From contig CANEUJ010000003.1 in NCBI GenBank assembly GCA_947441745.1, positions 1-27,280 on the forward strand: a DNA stretch of 27,280 bases, written 5' to 3'. The stretch's first letter is position 1. Each line of letters begins with the position of its first letter. Shown here piece by piece: positions 16,225-25,433 of the stretch. The stretch comes from Neisseriaceae bacterium (GTDB lineage Bacteria; Pseudomonadota; Gammaproteobacteria; Burkholderiales; UBA11063). A program made the position numbers and the translations under genes. The notes under the pieces were generated by a model. It did no database searches. It had not been told where the DNA came from and worked only from the letters and a program-made list of their open reading frames with translations.

Positions 16225-17478
16225 TTAGTCTTTTATCCGAACTACATCCGCACCAACTTTGCTTAATTTGACTTCCATACCCTCATATCCTCGATCAAGA
16301 TGGTATACTCGTTCAACCATTGTATCACCATTAGCAACTAACCCAGCTAATACTAGTGATGCTGAAGCTCGTAAATCTGTCGCCATTACTGTTGCACCAT
16401 AAAGAGTATCAACTCCTTTTACAAGTGCTAAATTACCATCAATAGCTATATTAGCACCCATGCGACATAGTTCTGGCACATGCATATAACGATTTTCAAA
16501 TATTGTCTCAGCACATACAGCCGCCCCATCTGCAATAGTATCTAACGCCATAAACTGAGCTTGCATATCAGTAGGAAATAAAGGATATGGTTGCGTTTTG
16601 ATATCGACGCTTGTTGGACGACGATTCATTGCTACTTTAAGCCAATCATCACCAGAATCAACTGTACATCCAGCTTGAATTAATTTATCAATAATTGCCC
16701 CCATAGTATCAGGGCGTGCATGAGTTAAAGTTAAATCACCTTGAGTTATAGCAGCTGCAATAGCATAAGTTCCCGCTTCAATTCTATCAGCAATAACTGC
16801 ATGAGTTGCTCCATGTAAGCGTTCAACTCCTGTTACCACCAAAGTATCAGTACCAATACCTTCAATTTTGGCACCCATTTTTACTAGACAATCAGCCAAA
16901 TCAGTAACTTCAGGTTCACGAGCACTGTTTTCTAAAGTGGTAACGCCATCAGCTAAAACTGCAGCCATTAGGAGGTTTTCAGTACCAGTTACAGTTACCA
17001 TATCCATTACTATTCTCGCTCCTTTTAGGCACTTAGCACGAGCTTTTATATAGCCATGTTCAATAGTAATCTCTGCACCCATTAATTCCAACCCTTTGAT
17101 ATGCTGATCAACAGGACGAGCACCAATAGCACAACCTCCTGGTAAACTTACTTTAGCTTCACCAAAACGAGCAACTAGTGGACCTAATACCATAACTGAT
17201 GCACGCATAGTTTTTACTAAATCATAAGGAGCCTCGTATGAATTTACACTTCCTGCATCAATTTCCATGCGGTTATTAGCAAAGTCAACTTTAGCACCCA
17301 TCCCACCTAATAATAAAGCTAGAGTATTAATATCTTTTAATACGGGTACATTTTCTAAAATTAGTTTGTCGGAAGTTAGTAGTCCAGCACAAACAAGAGG
17401 TAGAGCCGCATTCTTCGCACCTGAAATACGAATTTCACCTTTTAAACCCAATGATTTTCTAACTCTAAGTTTATCCAT
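16225..17478 (-). CDS. murA: UDP-N-acetylglucosamine 1-carboxyvinyltransferase
   Basis: First committed step of peptidoglycan synthesis: transfer of enolpyruvate from PEP to UDP-GlcNAc. The 417-residue protein starts MDKLRVR like E. coli MurA and has the catalytic K22-N23 (SGAKNAALP), the active-site cysteine loop PGGCAIGARPVDQH (C116, predicting fosfomycin sensitivity by family knowledge), the segment FPTDMQAQFMALD with the catalytic aspartate, and ENRYMHVPEL. The ATG at 17478 is preferred over the GTG three codons upstream because GGGG lies 8 nt before it and the family start matches. It overlaps the ibaG end by 8 nt. Confidence 0.97.
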   Translation of the reverse strand: MDKLRVRKSLGLKGEIRISGAKNAALPLVCAGLLTSDKLILENVPVLKDINTLALLLGGMGAKVDFANNRMEIDAGSVNSYEAPYDLVKTMRASVMVLGPLVARFGEAKVSLPGGCAIGARPVDQHIKGLELMGAEITIEHGYIKARAKCLKGARIVMDMVTVTGTENLLMAAVLADGVTTLENSAREPEVTDLADCLVKMGAKIEGIGTDTLVVTGVERLHGATHAVIADRIEAGTYAIAAAITQGDLTLTHARPDTMGAIIDKLIQAGCTVDSGDDWLKVAMNRRPTSVDIKTQPYPLFPTDMQAQFMALDTIADGAAVCAETIFENRYMHVPELCRMGANIAIDGNLALVKGVDTLYGATVMATDLRASASLVLAGLVANGDTMVERVYHLDRGYEGMEVKLSKVGADVVRIKD

Positions 17479-17710
17479 TAGCTTCACCCCACTCTTTAAT
17501 TGTAAATAATTTCATTGATAATGCATGAACTTCCTCACGCATTTTATCACCAAGTGCCGCATAAATAACACGGTGGCGTTCTAAGCGTGATTTAGCCACA
17601 AAATCATCACTCACAACAACTGCATCAAAATGACGCCCATCACCTGTAACGTCCAAAAACTCACATTTAATATGTGAATTTATTGCTTCATAAATAATAT
17701 CTTCTAACAA
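17471..17710 (-). CDS. ibaG: BolA-family protein IbaG
   Basis: A 79-residue BolA/IbaG protein with the core VTGDGRHFDAVVVSDDF, the RLERHRVIYAAL helix and the conserved histidine in EEVHALSMK, then FTIKEW. BolA proteins bind [2Fe-2S] clusters together with monothiol glutaredoxins. The partner gene is not in this window. It begins at TTG (17708-17710) with GGAT about 10 nt upstream; no ATG fits. The ibaG-murA overlap is the standard gammaproteobacterial arrangement. Confidence 0.93.
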   Translation of the reverse strand: MLEDIIYEAINSHIKCEFLDVTGDGRHFDAVVVSDDFVAKSRLERHRVIYAALGDKMREEVHALSMKLFTIKEWGEANG

Positions 17711-17739
17711 TTATTTCTATCCTTAAATACAACAAGTAC

Positions 17740-17904
17740 AAGAGCATGGTTCCCATCCTTTGATGGGATGACGAAATAAGTTATGGGATGACCGAAGTTT
17801 TAATGTCATTCCAGACCAAAAAATATTGCTACTAAAAACCATCGCCGTAATCCCAGATAAAAACAGGGTGCTGTCTAAATATGAATCTGGGATCCATGCC
17901 CTAA
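17740..17904. repeat. Palindromic dispersed repeat, longer copy plus a fragment
   Basis: GTCATTCCAGACCAAAA (from 17805) through GAATCTGGGATCCATGCCC (to about 17902) matches the reverse complement of the 80-bp repeats at 15291-15520 at both ends, with extra sequence in the middle. ATCCCAGAT (17850-17858) pairs with ATCTGGGAT (17885-17893). Just before it CCCATC and GATGGG (17752-17767) make a tight 6-bp hairpin followed by GATGACG, like the repeat edge. The element fills the gap between ibaG and the ABC permease gene stop. Confidence 0.75.
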
Positions 17905-17906
17905 AA

Positions 17907-18662
17907 TTAATGTTTAATCTTAATGCCTTTCTTAATCAACATATAACCGATATAATTAATCACAATAGCTAAACAAAATACAAATATTGCACCAAACTCA
18001 ATATTAGCACTAGAATGTGCTATAAAGCCATAACGAAAGCCATCAATAATATATAAAAACGGGTTAAGATACGCTACATGTTGCCAAAAACCTGAAAAAT
18101 TATGCGGGTTAAAGAATATACCAGCCAAATAAATTAAAGGCACTATAATAAAAGACTGAAACCCTGATAACTGGTCAAATTTTTCAGATATAATTCCAGC
18201 AATTAAACCCAATCCTGCTGCAATTGAAGAACCAAAAATCAAGAAGAATAATAAACTAGTAATAGACTTTGGAACACAACCACCAAACCAGTAAATACCA
18301 ACAAAAACTGCAAATCCAACTATGATACCTCGTACAATACTTGATACCAAATAAGCACAGTAAATTAAAAACGGAGAAATCGGTGCCATTAGTACAAAAA
18401 TAATATTACCAGTATATTTGGACTGAATCAAACTACTACTTCCATTACCAAAAGAATTTAGAAGCACCTGCATCATAATAAGCCCTGGTATTAAGTATGT
18501 TGCATAACTAACTCCAGCAATGCCTGTTGGAAGTTTGGATAATTGTGATCCAAATATTAATTGATATAATATGGCTGTTGTGACAGGGCCGACTATAGTT
18601 TGAATCCATATGGACATAAAACGATAAATTTCTTTTTTGGTTAGTTGAATAAATGGTTGCAA
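17907..18662 (-). CDS. ABC-2 type transporter permease, YadH-like
   Basis: A 251-residue permease with six hydrophobic segments and the ABC-2 membrane signature: an amphipathic N-terminal coupling region (LTKKEIYRFM), GPVTTAILYQLIFGSQL, LIPGLIMMQVLLNSF, and the late PLIYLAGIFFNP and LNPFLYIIDGFRYGF segments typical of the YadH/NodJ-type exporters. With the ATPase 6 nt upstream it should form a homodimeric export complex; the cargo is unknown. It begins at TTG (18660-18662), with an AGG overlapping the ATPase stop as ribosome binding site. Confidence 0.9.
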   Translation of the reverse strand: MQPFIQLTKKEIYRFMSIWIQTIVGPVTTAILYQLIFGSQLSKLPTGIAGVSYATYLIPGLIMMQVLLNSFGNGSSSLIQSKYTGNIIFVLMAPISPFLIYCAYLVSSIVRGIIVGFAVFVGIYWFGGCVPKSITSLLFFLIFGSSIAAGLGLIAGIISEKFDQLSGFQSFIIVPLIYLAGIFFNPHNFSGFWQHVAYLNPFLYIIDGFRYGFIAHSSANIEFGAIFVFCLAIVINYIGYMLIKKGIKIKH

Positions 18663-18668
18663 GTTATA

Positions 18669-19565
18669 TTACCTATGTAAATAATTTATAAAAATATCTT
18701 CTAAAGAAGGATGGTTGATTTTAATATCATTAATCTTGACATTTGCAATTTTGAGTAAATTAAGAATAGGAAGTAACTCATCACTATTATCTAGTTTTAA
18801 AGTAAATAGATTACCTTCACGTAATATAATTTTACCCTCTAATTCATGACTAAACTCACCATTGCTAGTTTCTATTTGTACTGTAGTTGGAAGACTACTT
18901 GATTGACTAACAAGCTCTGCTTTAGTACTTTTAGCAATAATATTACCTTTATCAATCATAATAATTTTGTTACATAATTTCTCTACCTCTTCAAGGTAGT
19001 GAGTTGTCAAAAGTATGGTATGACCTTTATTATGTAATTCGGTAATAAACTCCCAAAGACTTTTTCTGATTTCAACATCAACTCCTGCAGTTGGCTCATC
19101 AAGAATGATTAGCGGTGGTTTATGAACTAATGCTTGAGCAACCATTAAACGACGCTTCATACCGCCTGATAAACTTCTAGTATTGCTATTGATTTTATCT
19201 TTAAGATAAACTCTTTCAACCACTTCGTCAATCCAGTCTTTATTATTAGTTACACCATATAATCCTGATTGAAATTTAAGAGTTTGATATACTGTTAAAA
19301 ATGGATCAAATGCTAACTCTTGAGGCACAATACCAAGATTATACTTCGCCTGAACAACGTCACTAATTACATCATGTCCCATCACTTTAATTGTACCATT
19401 AAAGCTATTTATTCCAGCAATTGATGATATCAATGAAGTCTTACCTGCCCCATTCACCCCCAATAGCCCAACAAAATCACCTTTTTCGACATTAAAACTA
19501 ATATCATTTAGGGCTCTAAATGTTCCATAAGATTTGAATACATTCTTAATTTCTAGTGCATGCAT
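18669..19565 (-). CDS. ABC transporter ATP-binding protein, YadG-like
   Basis: A 298-residue nucleotide-binding subunit of an ABC-2 exporter: Walker A GVNGAGKT (36-43), Q-loop PQELAF (81-86), signature LSGGMKRR (132-139), Walker B with LIILDEPTAGVD (152-163) and switch histidine in TTHYLEE. A C-terminal domain of about 80 residues follows. It pairs with the permease gene after it. The ATG at 19565 has no strong Shine-Dalgarno; it follows ftsB by 24 nt, suggesting translation from a shared message. Confidence 0.94.
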   Translation of the reverse strand: MHALEIKNVFKSYGTFRALNDISFNVEKGDFVGLLGVNGAGKTSLISSIAGINSFNGTIKVMGHDVISDVVQAKYNLGIVPQELAFDPFLTVYQTLKFQSGLYGVTNNKDWIDEVVERVYLKDKINSNTRSLSGGMKRRLMVAQALVHKPPLIILDEPTAGVDVEIRKSLWEFITELHNKGHTILLTTHYLEEVEKLCNKIIMIDKGNIIAKSTKAELVSQSSSLPTTVQIETSNGEFSHELEGKIILREGNLFTLKLDNSDELLPILNLLKIANVKINDIKINHPSLEDIFINYLHR

Positions 19566-19589
19566 AGATTTTTTATTCTTAAAAAAATG

Positions 19590-19892
19590 TTATTTTTTAA
19601 CTTGGTTTGAAACTAGATCGCTACCTGGTAGAAGAACTAAAACCTCACCAGGTTTAACCAGGTTTAATTCATTTCTTGCTCTTGCTTCTATGGAGTCTTT
19701 GGAGCCTTTTAGCCCCGCAATCTTAATTTCCATCATTGAATTACGCTCTTTTAAATCAGTATTAATCTGTTTTTGCTTATCAAGTTGATGCTTAACTCTT
19801 TCATCATCAACATAGCCACCATGCCCATGCATAAACTGCATCTGAAATAATATTATTATTCCAACCAAACATAAAAATAGGATTTTTTGCAT
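19590..19892 (-). CDS. ftsB: Cell division protein FtsB
   Basis: A 100-residue bitopic protein: short cytoplasmic start, membrane segment LFLCLVGIIILFQMQFM, then a Gly-containing linker and a coiled coil (about 30-70, DERVKHQLDKQKQINTDLKE), ending in the DivIC/FtsB ARNELNLVKPGEVL motif. It joins FtsL and FtsQ in the divisome to activate FtsWI. The size and order match FtsB. In many relatives ftsB follows eno; here the gene upstream is a glycosyltransferase and the genes downstream are an ABC exporter. Confidence 0.92.
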   Translation of the reverse strand: MQKILFLCLVGIIILFQMQFMHGHGGYVDDERVKHQLDKQKQINTDLKERNSMMEIKIAGLKGSKDSIEARARNELNLVKPGEVLVLLPGSDLVSNQVKK

Positions 19893-19922
19893 AATTAAAC
19901 TATTTATAAAATATCGTGCGTT

Positions 19923-19931
19923 ATTATACCA
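19923..19931 (-). promoter_or_regulatory. Extended -10 promoter for ftsB
   Basis: TGGTATAAT on the minus strand (TG-n-TATAAT) lies about 31 nt before the ftsB start, with no clear -35. An inverted repeat AGTAGCT/AGCTACT at 19991-19997 and 20013-20019, between the glycosyltransferase stop and this promoter, may be a weak terminator, but it lacks a T-run. Confidence 0.5.
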
Positions 19932-20025
19932 TTGTTAGCTAAATTAATTATGCTCTTATAGAGTTTTTGAGGGCTTATCATGATCAAAGCAGTAGCTTAG
20001 AAACAATGCTCCAGCTACTCTTGGA

Positions 20026-21126
20026 TTAAGAAAATATCTCTGTTTTTAATATTGCCTTATTTTTTAAGATCGATGTTTTACACTGTTTAAAGTAGTTTTT
20101 TTGGCTAAGTAGTTCTATTTGTTTCAAATAAGCAATATACTCTAAATATTGGGATAGATTGTTTTTTATTATATTTTGTATATTACCTTGATTTGAAATA
20201 ACAATACTAGGGACAACTAGTTTATCCTTAATTAATTTAACAAGCTCACCCAGTTTAGCTTGACTTACATTATTCTCAATAATAAATAATACTTTATTTG
20301 GCAATAGTGTTTGTTCATTTATATAATTAACAATTGTTAATATACTATCATCTACACTTTTAAGATAAATAGCTAGACCAATAGTTCGTTTGTAACTTAA
20401 CTCATAAAGCTTAATATACTTAGAAAACACCCCCATAGCATTATAACTACTAATTGCAATACCTTCATACCCTTGCATAAAACCACGCTTTAGAATATAA
20501 CATTTAAAAAACATCATAAATGCTCTAAATGGTAATAATGCTAAGTTACATTTTTTGTGATTGAAATGTTGCTTAGCATACAAACTACTATAAAACTGCA
20601 TTTTATCGATTAGTTTATTAATATTATCATATGGGAAATGATACATATAACCGCCATGAAGTTTAATTTCTTTCAGACTGTTTTTTATAAAATTATCATG
20701 TACTTCATTTTCTTCAAATCTAGTTTCGGTTTTGTTATAAAGCCTTAAAATCCAATCATTACCCCAAGAGCTTGAGTTGATTCTATAACCATCATAGTAG
20801 TTATTACGTAAAATACGGTAGATATTACCCGCTTGGAACTTAGTAGAAAGTAAGATTTCTGTTAATTGTGGACTAACAATTTCATCACAATCAACAAAAA
20901 ACACCCAATCATTCTTAGCGTAACTAGCAGCAAGATTTCGAACCTTACCCATCCCACAAAACTCATGTTCAAATATTCGAACATTACTAAACTGTTTGGC
21001 TATGAATATTGTATCGTCTGTTGAATAATTATCTAATAATACTATATCTTCAAAACGCAATAAAGCATTTAATGTACGCTCTAGGTACTGTGCACCATTT
21101 TTTACATTTATAACTATACTTAACAT
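20026..21126 (-). CDS. GT2-family glycosyltransferase, WaaE/LgtF-like, with an extra C-terminal domain
   Basis: The first ~240 residues match the WaaE/KdtX-type beta-glucosyltransferases: the nucleotide-sugar site SIVINVKNGAQYLERTL, LLDNYSTDDT, DxD as VDCDE (79-82), WGNDWILRLYNK, and the acceptor-side YHFPYDNINKLIDKM and KRGFMQGYEG. Such enzymes add a glucose or similar sugar to LPS inner-core heptose. Residues about 245-366 are an extension with a second Rossmann-like look (TIVNYINEQTLLPNKVLFIIENN) that resembles the opening of another glycosyltransferase domain lacking a DxD. It starts 9 nt after era. The LPS-core role is an inference from family. Confidence 0.85.
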   Translation of the reverse strand: MLSIVINVKNGAQYLERTLNALLRFEDIVLLDNYSTDDTIFIAKQFSNVRIFEHEFCGMGKVRNLAASYAKNDWVFFVDCDEIVSPQLTEILLSTKFQAGNIYRILRNNYYDGYRINSSSWGNDWILRLYNKTETRFEENEVHDNFIKNSLKEIKLHGGYMYHFPYDNINKLIDKMQFYSSLYAKQHFNHKKCNLALLPFRAFMMFFKCYILKRGFMQGYEGIAISSYNAMGVFSKYIKLYELSYKRTIGLAIYLKSVDDSILTIVNYINEQTLLPNKVLFIIENNVSQAKLGELVKLIKDKLVVPSIVISNQGNIQNIIKNNLSQYLEYIAYLKQIELLSQKNYFKQCKTSILKNKAILKTEIFS

Positions 21127-21135
21127 AGTGTTGGT

Positions 21136-22023
21136 CTATGACTCAAACTGCTTAAGAAATTTTGCTTCATCGGCAAAACCAGCTTTGACTTTAACCCATA
21201 CTTGAAGAAATACTTTATTACTTATTAGTTGTTCAATATCAAGACGAGCTTCTGTAGAAATTTGTTTTAGTTTATCCCCGTTTTTACCAATAACTATCCC
21301 TTTTTGATTAACTTTATCAACCAAAATAGTAGCACTTATACGAGTTAGCTTAGGCTCTTTTGTAGAGAATTCATCAATAATTACTGCAATACTATAAGGT
21401 AATTCTTCACCTAAGTGACGAAATAATTTCTCACGAATAATCTCACTTACCAAAAACTTAGTGTTTTTATCAGTGAGTTGATCATCAGGATATAAGAAAG
21501 GCCCCTCTGGTAACTCAATCTTAGCTAATAGCTCTTCTAACCCAGTGTGATGTTTGGCTGATAAACCAACTACATGCTTAAATGAAAATTTACCACTGAT
21601 AGTGTATATATATCTTGCTAACTCTTCTTTATCTTTCATTTTATCTTGTTTATTTACTACCAAAATTACATTACCATCTTTGGGTAATAATTCTATCACT
21701 GCCTCATCCCCTGGATTAAATAACCCAGCTTCAACAACGTACAAAACAGCATCAACATTACTTAAGCTATTAACTACCGCTAAATTCAGTAGATCATTCA
21801 TTTTATTAAGATAACGCTTTTGAAACCCTGGAGTATCTACAAATATAAACTGCTTATCTCCACTAGATAAAACACCATTTATTTTATGCTGAGTTGTTTG
21901 TGGCTTACGTGACGTAATACTGATTTTTTGACCAATTAGGTGATTCATTAGAGTTGATTTACCAACGTTTGGACGCCCAACTATGGCTACAAATCCGCAC
22001 TGAGTCTTAATATTTTCTGACAC
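21136..22023 (-). CDS. era: Ribosome-maturation GTPase Era
   Basis: Essential GTPase that binds the 3' end of 16S rRNA during 30S assembly. The 295-residue protein has G1 GRPNVGKS (16-23), the effector TSRKPQTTQHK, G3 DTPGF (63-67), G4 NKQD (124-127), G5 SAKHHTG, and a C-terminal KH domain with VIGKNGDKLKQIS. It begins at GTG (22021-22023) with AAAGG about 10 nt upstream. The order lepB-rnc-era is conserved. Confidence 0.97.
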   Translation of the reverse strand: MSENIKTQCGFVAIVGRPNVGKSTLMNHLIGQKISITSRKPQTTQHKINGVLSSGDKQFIFVDTPGFQKRYLNKMNDLLNLAVVNSLSNVDAVLYVVEAGLFNPGDEAVIELLPKDGNVILVVNKQDKMKDKEELARYIYTISGKFSFKHVVGLSAKHHTGLEELLAKIELPEGPFLYPDDQLTDKNTKFLVSEIIREKLFRHLGEELPYSIAVIIDEFSTKEPKLTRISATILVDKVNQKGIVIGKNGDKLKQISTEARLDIEQLISNKVFLQVWVKVKAGFADEAKFLKQFES

Positions 22024-22045
22024 TTATTACTTACCTTTATAAATT

Positions 22046-22720
22046 TTATTTCTTAGATTCTTTTAATAGCTTCAACATATCACTTGCTGCATTTTGGCTA
22101 GCTTCTTTTTTTGTTTTCCCAACTCCACGCACATTTAGATGTAGAGCTTCAATAGCACACTCAACACTAAAAATACTATCATGTTCAGGACCTGTTGCAC
22201 TAAGTAAACTATATCTTGGCACTTCAATTTGACGCGATTGCAATAGCTCTTGTAACAAAGATTTGCTATCTTTAAGCATAAATGCCAAAGCCTGTCCAAA
22301 TTTATCTTGGTACAAACGTTCAATAAATAACTTTGCTTCGTTAAATGAAGAGTCAAGGCTAATAGCAGCAATAATAGCCTCAATAGAATCAGCCAAGATG
22401 GACGATCTCGTACGTCCTTCTGATTTTTCTTCACCATCACCTAAATATAAATACTTACCAATACCAAGCTCAATAGCAAGTTCTTTTAAAATATCTTGAT
22501 TGACCAATGCTGAACGCATCTTGGATAATTCACCCTCAGGTAAATTTTGGTACATATGAAACAAATTAAGAGCAATTACATAGTCAAGTATACCATCGCC
22601 TACAAACTCAAGGCGCTCATAATTATCACGCCCAAAACTTTTATGCGTTAGGGCTTGTTTTAATAAAGAACTATTTTTAAAACTATAACCTAACTTTTGC
22701 TGTAATTGCTCTAGATGCAT
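22046..22720 (-). CDS. rnc: Ribonuclease III
   Basis: Double-strand-specific RNase that processes rRNA precursors and regulatory RNAs. The 224-residue protein has the signature ERLEFVGDGILDYVIA (36-51), the second acidic cluster with D111 and E114 (ADSIEAIIAA), and a C-terminal double-stranded-RNA-binding domain (about 152-221) ending in GVGKTKKEASQNAASDML. The ATG lies 4 nt after the lepB stop. Confidence 0.97.
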   Translation of the reverse strand: MHLEQLQQKLGYSFKNSSLLKQALTHKSFGRDNYERLEFVGDGILDYVIALNLFHMYQNLPEGELSKMRSALVNQDILKELAIELGIGKYLYLGDGEEKSEGRTRSSILADSIEAIIAAISLDSSFNEAKLFIERLYQDKFGQALAFMLKDSKSLLQELLQSRQIEVPRYSLLSATGPEHDSIFSVECAIEALHLNVRGVGKTKKEASQNAASDMLKLLKESKK

Positions 22721-22724
22721 ATAC

Positions 22725-23708
22725 TTAAATTTTAAGACCTATACGTTTTAGATCATGTAAGTTTAACCATACATAAATAGCCTTACCAAGGATTGCATCA
22801 TCAGTTACAAAACCCCAGTAACGACTATCTAGACTATTATCACGGTTATCCCCCATCATGAAGTACTGACCACTTGGTACTACACAAGTAAATCCCTCAT
22901 CCCCTCTATACTCACAGTTTTGGCTATTTGAAAATGTTTGCACTTCCGAACCAAATACTGCAGGGACTTTATCCCAAGTAATTACAGAGTGTTTAACACC
23001 TGTTAGGTTTTCTACAAATTTTTGGTTATTAATTTCAATATCGCCCTCAGGTGGAATATTCTCAGTATAAGTATAACTTCCAGCCTCAGTATAATCTAGT
23101 GGTATGCCATTAATTGTGAGTTTTTTATTGTAGTATTCAATTTTATCGCCACCGACACCAACAACACGTTTAATCAAATCACGGTTACGTACTAGTGGAT
23201 CTTTAAATACTACAACATCACCACGCTTCACATTATTTATTTTAATTATTACCTTATTCGTAAGTGGTTCACGTACTCCTAAAGTGAATTTATTAACTAA
23301 AATAAAATCCCCAACAGTTAAATCAGGACGCATTGAAGAACTAGGAATTTGATAAGCTTCAAATAAGAAGGCTCGTAATACAAAAACCCCTAAAACAACT
23401 GGGAAAAATTCACGGGCATAATATATATAATGAGCTCGAGCTTTATCATGAGCTCTTCTTTTTGCCAAATATAGCTTATCAATCAACAATATCAAGCCAC
23501 TTAAAACAACTAAAAAAAGTAATACGGTAGCAAAATCAGTCCATTCAGAAATAATACCAACCAAACCTAAAACCAAAATAAAATAACCATTTTCCATAGC
23601 TTTACTTTTATTTTCACCATTTGCACGATAGATAAAAAACATCCCAAGTAAAATACCTGCAATACCTAGATAAAACCAGCGTGATAACCCATCAGTCATA
23701 TTTTCCAT
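22725..23708 (-). CDS. lepB: Signal peptidase I
   Basis: Inner-membrane peptidase that removes signal peptides from exported proteins, which would include the three barrel precursors in this window. The 327-residue protein has N-terminal membrane segments (about 11-28, 42-55, 60-77), the catalytic serine in PSSSMRPDL (S125), the general-base lysine in RDLIKRVVG (K180) and box E GDNRDNSLDSRYWG. The ATG has AGGGA 5 nt upstream. Confidence 0.96.
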   Translation of the reverse strand: MENMTDGLSRWFYLGIAGILLGMFFIYRANGENKSKAMENGYFILVLGLVGIISEWTDFATVLLFLVVLSGLILLIDKLYLAKRRAHDKARAHYIYYAREFFPVVLGVFVLRAFLFEAYQIPSSSMRPDLTVGDFILVNKFTLGVREPLTNKVIIKINNVKRGDVVVFKDPLVRNRDLIKRVVGVGGDKIEYYNKKLTINGIPLDYTEAGSYTYTENIPPEGDIEINNQKFVENLTGVKHSVITWDKVPAVFGSEVQTFSNSQNCEYRGDEGFTCVVPSGQYFMMGDNRDNSLDSRYWGFVTDDAILGKAIYVWLNLHDLKRIGLKI

Positions 23709-23759
23709 TTTATTCCCTATATAATTTTTTTAACATAATTGTAACATATTGTACTAATA

Positions 23760-24959
23760 TCATACTTCCGTAACTTCACGAATCACTTTTACTTGTAATT
23801 TTCTAGCAAGAAATAGTGACATACCACCAATACATATAAACAGTACCCCCAATACTAATTGATTAGCATTATGAAACAATGACACTAGAATACTTCCAAT
23901 AGATGCACCCAACATTTGTAGACAATTATAAATAGATGCTGCGGTACCTGCTTTGGTATCAAAAACCCCCATGGCTCCTGCACTACAATTAGGATAAATA
24001 ATTCCTGAAGCAACGACAGCTATAACTATAGGTGCCAAAATAATGTATATATTAATCAGACCAAATATTCCAGTAATTATATAAATAATACTAGTGCTAA
24101 TATATAAATAACAACCAATAATTATCATTTTTTCTGAACCACGGCGTGGCATCATAAATCTATTAATAAGCCCACCAGAAATAAGAGCCGCAGTTATAAA
24201 TAAAGCCGTATAGCCAAAAGAATCTGGCAACATTCCTACTTTTACCTGAAGTAGATAAGATGACATAGTTTGATACGCGACTAATCCACACAACACTGAA
24301 GCAGAAATTATATTGTATAACAAAAACTGCCTATTGGTTAAAACATCAATATAATCATGAAGCACTACATGCATGGTTAAAGAACGTTTATTTCTATTGG
24401 TTTCAGGGATTTTATACCAACAAAGTGCTATTGTAGTAATCGCTAAAACAAGAAGCAAAATAAAACTCATGCGCCAAAACATGTATTTTTCTATATAACC
24501 ACCTATTATAGGTGCAAATGCTATTGCTGAAGCATATAAAATCCCCATTGTTGAGGACACCTTAGCCAATTCTTCACGAGTTTCTGAGATATCTTTGGTA
24601 ATAGAACGAGCTACAACTGATCCACCAGAAAAACCTAAGCCCTGAATCAGACGCCCTATCAATAACGAGTCTATAGAAAAACTAAAACAACACACCAAAC
24701 CGCCAATAAAACCAACAAGTAAACAGGTAAGAATTATGGGTCTACGCCCAAATTTATCGGATAATGTACCATACACCATAGAGCCTATGGCAAAACCAAA
24801 AACATATACAGCAATACTTAGCTGTATCATGTTTATATTAACGTGCAAATAAGTTGCCATAGAAGGCATTGATGGTAAATATAGCTCTGTTGCGAATTGC
24901 CCAAGTACCACCAACAACATTAAAACTGAAAAAAAAGTTAAATTCTTACTAAGTAACAC
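23760..24959 (-). CDS. MFS drug-resistance transporter, Bcr/CflA family
   Basis: A 399-residue 12-segment major facilitator. The N-terminus TELYLPSMPSMATYL and the loop GTLSDKFGRRPIIL (motif A) are typical of Bcr/CflA exporters, as is RLIQGLGFSGGSVVARSI (motif B/C region). Family members export bicyclomycin, sulfonamides, florfenicol or metabolites; the substrate here is not predictable. It begins at GTG (24957-24959) with GGAG 7 nt upstream. It is separated by 51 nt from lepB, which has its own ribosome binding site. Confidence 0.92.
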   Translation of the reverse strand: MLLSKNLTFFSVLMLLVVLGQFATELYLPSMPSMATYLHVNINMIQLSIAVYVFGFAIGSMVYGTLSDKFGRRPIILTCLLVGFIGGLVCCFSFSIDSLLIGRLIQGLGFSGGSVVARSITKDISETREELAKVSSTMGILYASAIAFAPIIGGYIEKYMFWRMSFILLLVLAITTIALCWYKIPETNRNKRSLTMHVVLHDYIDVLTNRQFLLYNIISASVLCGLVAYQTMSSYLLQVKVGMLPDSFGYTALFITAALISGGLINRFMMPRRGSEKMIIIGCYLYISTSIIYIITGIFGLINIYIILAPIVIAVVASGIIYPNCSAGAMGVFDTKAGTAASIYNCLQMLGASIGSILVSLFHNANQLVLGVLFICIGGMSLFLARKLQVKVIREVTEV

Positions 24960-25030
24960 TTAAAAACTCCTTAACAGTATTCATTTTACCATATGTATCA
25001 ATATCTAAAGAAACTAAGTTATAAAAGTCG

Positions 25031-25039
25031 TGTTATAAT
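25031..25039 (+). promoter_or_regulatory. Extended -10 promoter of rnpB
   Basis: TGTTATAAT (TG-n-TATAAT) ends 7 nt before the predicted 5' end of RNase P RNA; no good -35 is visible. Confidence 0.6.
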
Positions 25040-25046
25040 TACGCCT

Positions 25047-25416
25047 AGAGATTAGCTTAGGCAATCGCGAGAGTAAAATTTCGAGGAAAGTCCGGACACC
25101 ATAAGGACATAGTGCTGGGTAACCCCCAGGAACATGCCTTTAAGGGCATTGTGACGGAAAGTGGCACAGAAAATATACCGCCGTAAAAGGTAAGGGTGAA
25201 AAGGTGGGGTAAAAGCCCACCGCAGTGCTGGTAACAGCTCTGGCAGGCAAAACCCCGCTTGGTGCAAGACTAAATAGGTATTCTGAAGTAGGTCCTCTAT
25301 GCGTGAGGAGTTCATCTCCCCACAGGAATACGGGTAAGTTGCTTGAGCTTAGCAGTAATGCTATGCCTAGATGAATGATTGCGTGATACAGAATCCGGCT
25401 TATTGAGCTAATCTCT
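25047..25416 (+). ncRNA. rnpB: RNase P RNA (class A)
   Basis: Catalytic RNA that trims tRNA 5' leaders. Conserved landmarks in order are GAGGAAAGTCCGGAC (about 25080-25094, P4 5' side and CR-I), GACGGAAAGTGGCACAGAAA, AAGGTAAGGGTGAAA, CAGTGCTGGTAACAGC, and CTAGATGAATGATTGC followed by ACAGAATCCGGCTTAT (CR-V and P4 3' side). The 5' AGAGATTAGCT (25047-25057) pairs with the 3' AGCTAATCTCT (25406-25416) to close helix P1, which sets the ends. The length of about 370 nt is normal. An antisense open frame inside it is not a gene. Confidence 0.97.
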
Positions 25417-25433
25417 CTTTATAAGGCTCCTTA

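Noticed and set aside
22135..22499. Frames of 78 and 101 codons overlapping rnc
   Set aside because: Shadows of the rnc coding sequence.
25052..25315. 87-codon open frame on the minus strand
   Set aside because: Antisense to the conserved core of RNase P RNA; no protein-like features.
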